A stretch of 64,000 bases of DNA from Talinum fruticosum (taxonomy: Eukaryota > Streptophyta > Magnoliopsida > Caryophyllales > Talinaceae), in NCBI GenBank assembly GCA_021018815.1, contig JAITYX010000003.1, positions 10,258,501-10,322,500 on the forward strand, in the 5' to 3' direction. Under the pieces are notes generated by a model. It worked only from the letters and a program-made list of their open reading frames with translations. It was not told where the DNA came from and did not search any database. This document shows, one piece after another, positions 58,054 through 64,000 of this stretch; position 1 is the stretch's first letter, and every line of letters starts with the position of its first letter. A program made the position numbers and the translations under genes.

Positions 58054-59390
58054 CATGCTCAAAAGAAGTTCCCACTCCGATTTTCTTGGTTACGCCACCA
58101 AGAAACCCCGTAGCAAAAGCCAAGAAGGCCCCTCCAATCCTTCAAAACATCTTGTCACCCAACATCTTACGTTGGATGACAAATTCTTCCCGACCACAAA
58201 GTTTTCGTGGTTGGCTCATATCAAATCAACCGGGGTTTAGAATTTCCTCTGTTTCAGCGAGTTCATATACCTAGAACTCGTTTCGAGTTCTACACAAATC
58301 TTTCTAGCTCCGAGGGTATCCTCACCTCAAGAGTTCAAAACATAACCGTTCGCATCAACACCTCTCTTCTCCACCGTCTCTCTAAAGTCTCCTCTCTTTT
58401 CCTCAACAGCAACCCCATACCTTTCAACGAGGTTGATGATGACTTCTTTGAGAAGTACGCTAAAGAATTCATTGGGTCACGTAAAAACTTCTCAGTGACT
58501 CAACTCAAATCGAAGCTCGTCTTCTTTGTTTTCTGCTGATGATAACTTTCTTCTCACAACATTCTAGCAAGGAGAATCCCAACTCCAAGCATCTAAAAGC
58601 TCATGACGACATCCTCGAGGGCTACAAAGTAGACCTCTTTCCTACTATAGTCGAGCAAATGGCAGCTGTGCTCGCTCATACTCAAACCAAGAAGAACGCC
58701 CCACTTCCTTTCGGGGCTCTTTTCACCCTCATCTTCAAACAATTCAAAGATCCTCTTCTCTCAAATCCTAACGCGATTTCTAAGGTTGCCATTGTCGTTG
58801 GCAAAAAGGAACTCCTTGGGTATGGATACCAGGAGACCCAACCGGGTGTCCGGGTTCATAGCTCGGAACTAAGGCCCCCTTCTCCGCCTTGGACTCGGAC
58901 CCAATCACCTCTCTCTTTACCTCTTCCACCTGGTGGTACCTCCACTTCAGGTGTTTCTTAAGTTCTTTCTTCCGCTTTGTCCTCTGTTGTGATGGACAAA
59001 ATCTCCTCGGTGTCCACCGAGTACAAGGACACCCTCCGGTCATTCAAGACTGTCCTCCAGTCTATGACCATTAACCGAAAAACAACTTAATCCCAAATCC
59101 GAGAACAATAAGACGTGCTTCTCGAGATAAAGGCACTGGTTAAGGAGCAAAGGGAGCTGATTGAGCTCCTTCATGAACAGACACACCAAGGCGGCTCAGG
59201 ATCCGATGAACTCGGATACATCGAAAGAATCCTTGAGTCCAGCCAAATCCTTCTCTCGAAGGGGAGAAGAAGGAGAAGAAGAAGAAGAAGAGGAGGAGGA
59301 GCCTCGCGGGCTGAGGCAGCTCCATTTGAGGAAGGGGAGAAGGAAGCGAGAATCACCAGCAGCAGCAACGAGTGGGCCAAGGTGCTCTAG
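58054..59390 (+). pseudogene. Sirevirus B accessory (env-position) ORF, broken
   Basis: It starts 'MLKRSSHSDFLGYATKKP', with a basic patch. A globular region follows: 'RTRFEFYTNLSSSEGILTSR' (about 58270-58330) and 'PIPFNEVDDDFFEKYAKE' (about 58420-58470). A third frame (58539-58961) has 'GYKVDLFPTIVEQMAAVL' and a Pro/Ser/Thr-rich tail. The C-terminal part (59115-59390) has 'EIKALVKEQRELIELLHEQ', a predicted coiled coil, then purine-coded Arg/Glu runs. An in-frame TAG at about 58238 and shifts near 58210 and 58540 disrupt it. It is collinear with 6200-7370. No convincing transmembrane helix was seen, so the envelope label is positional only. Confidence 0.55.
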
Positions 59391-60153
59391 AACCTCAATC
59401 GGAAGTGATCGGCTCGGACAGTAGTCCGAGTGGGTCGAAGACCCTACCGACCATGGTCGGTTAGCGGCCGGTCGGCCGAGCACACCCTCCCTTAGTCGAG
59501 TTCCAGGAGGATGGGCCTCTGGACGACCTAGTTCCGGGTCGGCCACTCGGAGCTTAGCCCATTCCAGAGATACCAGTGCTGCCCCGCCTCGTTCGTGTAC
59601 TTCTTCCGGATCTTATCAACGAAGGCACATTTCACATCCACCGACCTCGACTCAGATCGCTCCCTCTCCTCCATCTTAAATTTTTTTTGTTTTAAATGTT
59701 TTTTTGGTCCGGACATACAAATCTGTATCTTCTTGATACATTCTTCCTCTTTTTGTTTTGGTAAAAGGCAAGGGGAGAATAGTTAGAAAAATGTTGTCTT
59801 GTTTAGGGGAGTTTCTCTCACCCTCTTTTGTGTAAATTTTTAGTTTAAATTATAATGAAATTTCATCGTAATGTTTATTGCTTTCTGAGTTGCAATTATC
59901 TCTCGAGTTTATTATTTCCGAGTTTCAATTCAGTCTATCATTGCTTGTGTTCCTCAGTATTTTTTTCACTCCGATACTTTAGCTCTTTTTATGCAATCTT
60001 AGCTTATTTGCTCCGATAGAATATAAGTTTCATTCGCTGTATCTACTCTATACAATTCTATCATGTTTTTCCGACTTATCCTTTGAGAAATGATGAAAAA
60101 CCAGATCTATATCACTAACAAAGTTTCTATCTAAGTATGGAATGTCTTTCATC

Positions 60154-60166
60154 AAAAAGGGGAGAT
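60154..60166 (+). other. Polypurine tract, Sirevirus B
   Basis: AAAAAGGGGAGAT directly abuts the 3' LTR start TGAAGACTC. Confidence 0.85.
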
Positions 60167-61690
60167 TGAAGACTCATACTTTACATATACATCATTCTGA
60201 GTTCCATCAAGGAATCAAGTATAAGACTTTATCTCTTATAAGGTTTTGATTACAAGTCACTCTAAGTGTCTTAGAAACTTTTCTAAGTGATATATAATCT
60301 TTTCGAGTGTTACAAAACCATTGCATATGTTCTCACTTGATTCCGACTGACTCGTAAAGCATACTTTGTTCTCACACATTTCGAGTCACTCGGACAATAC
60401 TCGAATACTTTGCATGTTCAAACATTTACTCTAATGTGCATAAACTCGTTCGACTTCATGATCTAATTTTAAGTGAATTATTGTGTTAATTCATCTTTCT
60501 AAGTCAGCATGCTTGGTTTGAACATTGATAGTCTAGATCAAGTCTTTCTACTCGATGTTCTTTATCCGACTTGCTTTTCTTCTAGACCGACTCGGATGAA
60601 ATTGAGTATAATGGATATTTGACTAAAAAAATTCCACTCTTTTAGGACTCGGATAATTACGCACATAATTATCTTAATTAAATTATTATCTATGTCTAAT
60701 CTTGGACCAAAGTATTTTATATTTTGAGACCCAAAATGATTTACTTTTGTAGGTTATTCAAACGAGGTTATTTTATTTTTGAATTACAAAAGTAACCGAG
60801 CTGAAGATGTCAAATCACCAGCAGACAAGGCTTTCCCTACTTCTAACCTAAGCCCGGACAATCGTGTCGGGGTTGTCCGTTTCCAAAATTGGAAATCTAA
60901 AATGCTAAGCTCAACGGTGGTTTCCACACTACTTTTAAGAGACCACCAGTGGATTGGGACTTCCAAAGGAGTCAAGAGCCGTTGCCCAACGTTCACACCT
61001 CAACGGATATTTTCCGAGTGACTCGGAAAGACCATCGCAATGGTCACAAAGGACTTCCAGTCGGAAGATAGTCACAACAGACTAGCCCGCTTGGTTATCT
61101 ATAAATAGAAGCCAACTCTCAAGACTTGAATATTGCTGAACCAACCGCCAATACACGTACTTAAGCAAAAGTCATTGTATTCTTATTCAATCTTCTACTT
61201 ACAACTCCAACTTTGTACTTAACATCTTTCCGAGTTGTAAGGTCTTGTAATCGATTACAAACACTCATTCTTACTTTTTGAGTAAGGTCCCTTGACTGAG
61301 CTATAAAGGTTAACTCAGCTCGGTTGTCCCTAACTCGTAAAGGCTATCTCGGTTAGGAAGTACTACATCGAGATAAGGTAATTTCGAGTCTAGGAAAATC
61401 TTGTATGGAATTGTCTAAAGGAGCAATTCTGGTTGAGTCTTTCTACTGTATTTTGTGGATTCAAAATAGTGGATTTGACTTGGTGCTTGGATTAGCACCG
61501 ACCGTGGTTTTCTGCCCCAGGAGGGTTTCCATGTAACTTTCCGAGTTAGTACTTTTCCGAGTCCAATCTAGACTCGGACTCTCCTTAGAGTCATTTCTAA
61601 TTTTATTCTTCCATTACTTGTTTAAATTTCCTCATCACCCTATTCATCCCCCTTCTAGGGTGACTTGGTCTCTCCAAGAGCAAACCTTCA
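60167..61690 (+). repeat. 3' LTR of Sirevirus B
   Basis: 1,524 bp from TGAAGACTC to AACCTTCA, collinear with 50788-52309. Palindrome TTCCGAGTGACTCGGAA at 61012-61028, TATAAATA at 61100-61107. Confidence 0.9.
61100..61107 (+). promoter_or_regulatory. LTR TATA box, Sirevirus B 3' LTR
   Basis: TATAAATA followed by GAAGCCAACTC, at the same position as in the 5' LTR. Confidence 0.55.
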
Positions 61691-61725
61691 ATTGGTATCA
61701 AAGCCTAGTCTTTCGAAAGGATCAC
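61691..61725 (+). repeat. Duplicate PBS/leader stub after the 3' LTR
   Basis: ATTGGTATCAAAGCCTAG followed by TCTTTCGAAAGGATC matches the interior start at 52310-52343 (CCTTTCAAAAAGGATC), then diverges. It is internal sequence of a second, otherwise missing, element copy. Confidence 0.8.
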
Positions 61726-63153
61726 TTTCAATTGATCGACCCTTAATCATAACGGACCTACTCCAATTGACCGACCCTTACCGATTCAATCACTTTCAAA
61801 ACATAAAACCACCGATTAAAAATTAGTTTGAAACCGATACCGTGTTCTTTAATCACCTCAACCACATCTTCCTAACAAATTAATAAACCAAACAATGACA
61901 GAAGCTATTGTTACATCTTTACAATACATATTTTATTTTTTAGTAGAAAGGAAGAACAAATTTTCTCATCTAATGAAATATCTTATTCATCCACCCCAAA
62001 TTATATAATTAAATATATATTGTTCACTTTGATAGTTATCTCATTAGATTTCGATCGAGTCACAATTTGAAATCATAAAGGAAAAAAAAACGTAACTTGT
62101 GATTCTCAAATGTAAATAAAATCAAACCAAAATTTGAAATAATATAGATTATAATTTTTAGGTTAAAAATATTGGTCAATTAACCTTAACACCGTTAAAA
62201 ATAATAGAATATCCTTTAATTATTTTCTAAAATATTATTCTATAATTTATCTTAAATAAAATTACTCTTAATTAGATCCCTTCTTTAAAATCATTCAATA
62301 TACTTTTTGTCATCAATATATATTTTTTTTAATTTTTCACGGGTTTTTACTAATGATTGACGTGAGAATGAATTACATTGATTGATAAAAGGATAGATAT
62401 CTCAGTAATTTTATATTAATTTTATTTTGAGTCCTAATATATTTTAATTTTCAGATTATTTTTCTATTTATTTTTGTTATTTTTAGTCAAATTGTTAGAA
62501 GTTGGATTAAATTTGTTTTCTTTGGTTAATTTTATTTTTTTATATTATTATGGGGTTTAGTTAGAGTAATAATATCTTAGTATTAATTTTCTTAGTTTTT
62601 ATGATTAATTTAATTATTTTTTTGATTTATTTTCTAATTTAGGTTAAAGCAAGTTTTTAATTTAATAAATTTATAAATTAAATTTTTGTATTTTAATTTT
62701 AGGATTTTAATGTATGTTTCGATCCAAAAAAATAGTTTTAATATTCTAGTTTATTTAATTATTTATTTTCATATGTATTGTAATGTAATTGATTATTTGT
62801 CTAACTTTCTATTTTAGATTATGTTTTTATTTTTCTGTTTTAATTGTGTTTAATTTTTCTAAAAAATTTAAAAAAGTTTTTATGTTTTTAATTCTGTCCA
62901 GATTTTTAATTTAGTTCATTATATAATTTTCTGTAATTTTTATTTATTAATTTTCTGCTCAATTTGGTTTTATTTTATGTTTTGTATTTTTAAAATTAAT
63001 AAGGCTAATTATTTACTGTTTGATTTTTAGATTTAGATTAAATAATTTTATAACATTATTTATTTATTTTTCACCAAGGGGATCTAATATTACCTGGATA
63101 CGAGTCTACTTTTAAAGGGAAACCTTTTTTTTTTCCTTTCGATGAATTTTATC
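61726..63153. other. AT-rich intergenic DNA
   Basis: Strongly AT-biased with T-runs. No ORF or family recognised. 'GACCGACCCTTA'-like words repeat at 61733 and 61777. Confidence 0.45.
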
Positions 63154-63544
63154 GTTTATTTAATTATTTACATCAATGACTTGTTTTTAATGAACAAATA
63201 ATTTTTATGGTTGAGACTACACCAAGCTCCTACAATCACTCTTGTTGTAGTATTTAATCTATTTAAAAATATTACTATTATATATTGTATAGATTTATTA
63301 GAAAAAAATTCTAATGAGGCTGTATTATCGGACACACAAAAAAAGGAGGAGGATAGTTCACTTATAAAAGGATTTTTTTATTTGGATAAATTATATTATT
63401 TATTTATTTATTTAATTATTTACATCAACGACTCATATTAAATGGACAAATAATTTTTATGGTTAAGATTACCCTAATTTGTTACAATCACTCCCATTAC
63501 AATATTTGACCAATTTAAAAATATTACTATTATATATTGCATGG
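63154..63544. repeat. Diverged ~250-bp tandem duplication
   Basis: 'TTATTTAATTATTTACATCA' with 'ACAAATAATTTTTATGGTT' and 'AAAAATATTACTATTATATA' occurs at 63157-63300 and again at about 63407-63544. Confidence 0.75.
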
Positions 63545-63619
<75 letters not shown>

Positions 63620-63620
63620 T
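63545..63620. repeat. (ATT)n microsatellite
   Basis: About 25 ATT triplets. Poly-Ile ORFs on both strands are artefacts. Confidence 0.95.
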
Positions 63621-63753
63621 TGGCATGGAGTAAAAAAGAGTCCATATATGAGTGGAAACTTATTTTTTTCAATGATAAATTATTATTTTCTTATTGGACG
63701 AAACTCCTAAATTCACTCACAAACCGCCATATCATCTATTTGAATTATATATA

Positions 63754-64000
63754 ACTAGTTTGGACTCGTGCTATGCACGGAGTAATGTAATACTTCTTAA
63801 TAAGTTATGAACTAAAAAAGTAAATATTTAATAACTACATTTAATAAATGAGATTAATAATCGAAAATGCTACAATCACCATATGGTATGCTTCCACCCT
63901 TATCTAATTACACATGATTGAGTGTGGCAGAAAAATAAGCAAAAATGAGTTGCTCGAAATGAATTTCACACATAATAATGTGGAAAAATATAACCACTCT
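63754..64000 (-). mobile_element. Helitron 3' end (minus strand), continuing past the window
   Basis: The minus strand ends CCGTGCATAGCACGAGTCC then AAACTAGT at 63754, with host T next (63753). It is the same hairpin and CTAGT end as at 50696. The body extends rightwards beyond 64000 and cannot be described. Confidence 0.6.

Larger units (their letters stand above)
50788..61690 (+). mobile_element. Sirevirus-like Ty1/copia retrotransposon B (10.9 kb, both LTRs)
   Basis: Two LTRs of 1,522 and 1,524 bp flank a 7.86-kb interior with PBS, gag, protease, integrase, RT, RNase H, accessory ORF and PPT in Sirevirus order. The LTRs differ at about nine of the first 120 positions by eye, so insertion is not recent. 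Pol is better kept than in Sirevirus A, but still has frameshifts and stops. The left flank ends GTGAG, and the sequence after the right LTR is PBS-like rather than a target duplicate, so the element has a recombinant or tandem history. Confidence 0.9.

Noticed and set aside
59140..59546. Poly-Leu/Phe/Ser ORFs antisense to the Sirevirus accessory ORF
   Set aside because: They are the antisense of a purine-rich tract and have no support.
63469..63754. Poly-isoleucine ORFs on both strands
   Set aside because: They are translations of the ATT microsatellite at 63545-63620.

Overview
The window is repeat-dense plant nuclear DNA, most likely from a eudicot. The evidence is intron-containing plant genes with GT-AG splice sites, Sirevirus-type Ty1/copia retrotransposons, CACTA (En/Spm), Mutator-like (MULE), hAT and Helitron DNA transposons, and long AT, AAT and GA/CT microsatellites. 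Nothing looks bacterial or organellar, and no CRISPR array is present. Only one gene looks intact: a three-exon flavanone 3-hydroxylase-like 2-oxoglutarate/Fe(II) dioxygenase on the minus strand (21113-22595).

Layout. 1-480: LTR-like debris. 490-9707: Sirevirus A (plus strand, 5' LTR mostly lost, pol full of stops, 3' LTR 8265-9707). 9708-10001: unassigned flank. 10002-18492: a CACTA element with subterminal 'ACGGTTCTT..AAGAACCGT' repeats, a broken TNP2 transposase on the minus strand, and a tandemly duplicated long hairpin region. 18600-19650: a piece of a second CACTA transposase. 19727-21100: AT-rich DNA with microsatellites. 21113-22670: the F3H-like gene and its TATA box. 22680-26032: AT-rich intergenic DNA with exact short tandem duplications. 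26033-30319: a minus-strand Helitron carrying a multi-exon RPA70-like gene. 30320-31053: the 3' tail of another Helitron.

31067-41095: MULE territory. TIR-like CT/GA-rich ends enclose fragments of a PPR gene and an EF-Tu gene, tRNA-like repeats, an LTR-like block, a hAT MITE with perfect 8-bp target-site duplications, and a 2.4-kb TGTAAC..GTTACA element. 41102-47017: a second MULE with TIRs of about 330 bp. It carries a broken FAR1/FRS-type transposase and captured pieces of Aux/IAA and NRAMP genes that still show their splice sites. 47018-50787: microsatellite, a CACTA-like end, copia PPT/LTR remnants, a TIR MITE and a Helitron end. 50788-61690: Sirevirus B, with both LTRs and all pol domains, frameshifted. 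61691-64000: a copied PBS segment, AT-rich DNA, an ATT microsatellite and a further Helitron 3' end.

How it fits together: this is a nested-transposon landscape around one specialised-metabolism gene. The most interesting signals are (i) two MULE segments that together hold pieces of four host genes; (ii) an internal TATA box upstream of an accessory third ORF, present in both diverged Sireviruses; (iii) a recombinant Sirevirus B 3' boundary, where the LTR is followed by primer-binding-site sequence with no target-site duplication; (iv) duplicated ~600-bp foldbacks inside the CACTA; and (v) an RPA-like gene inside a Helitron with both ends visible. Coordinates of degenerate pseudogenes are approximate. 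All family assignments come from reading translated motifs, with no database search.
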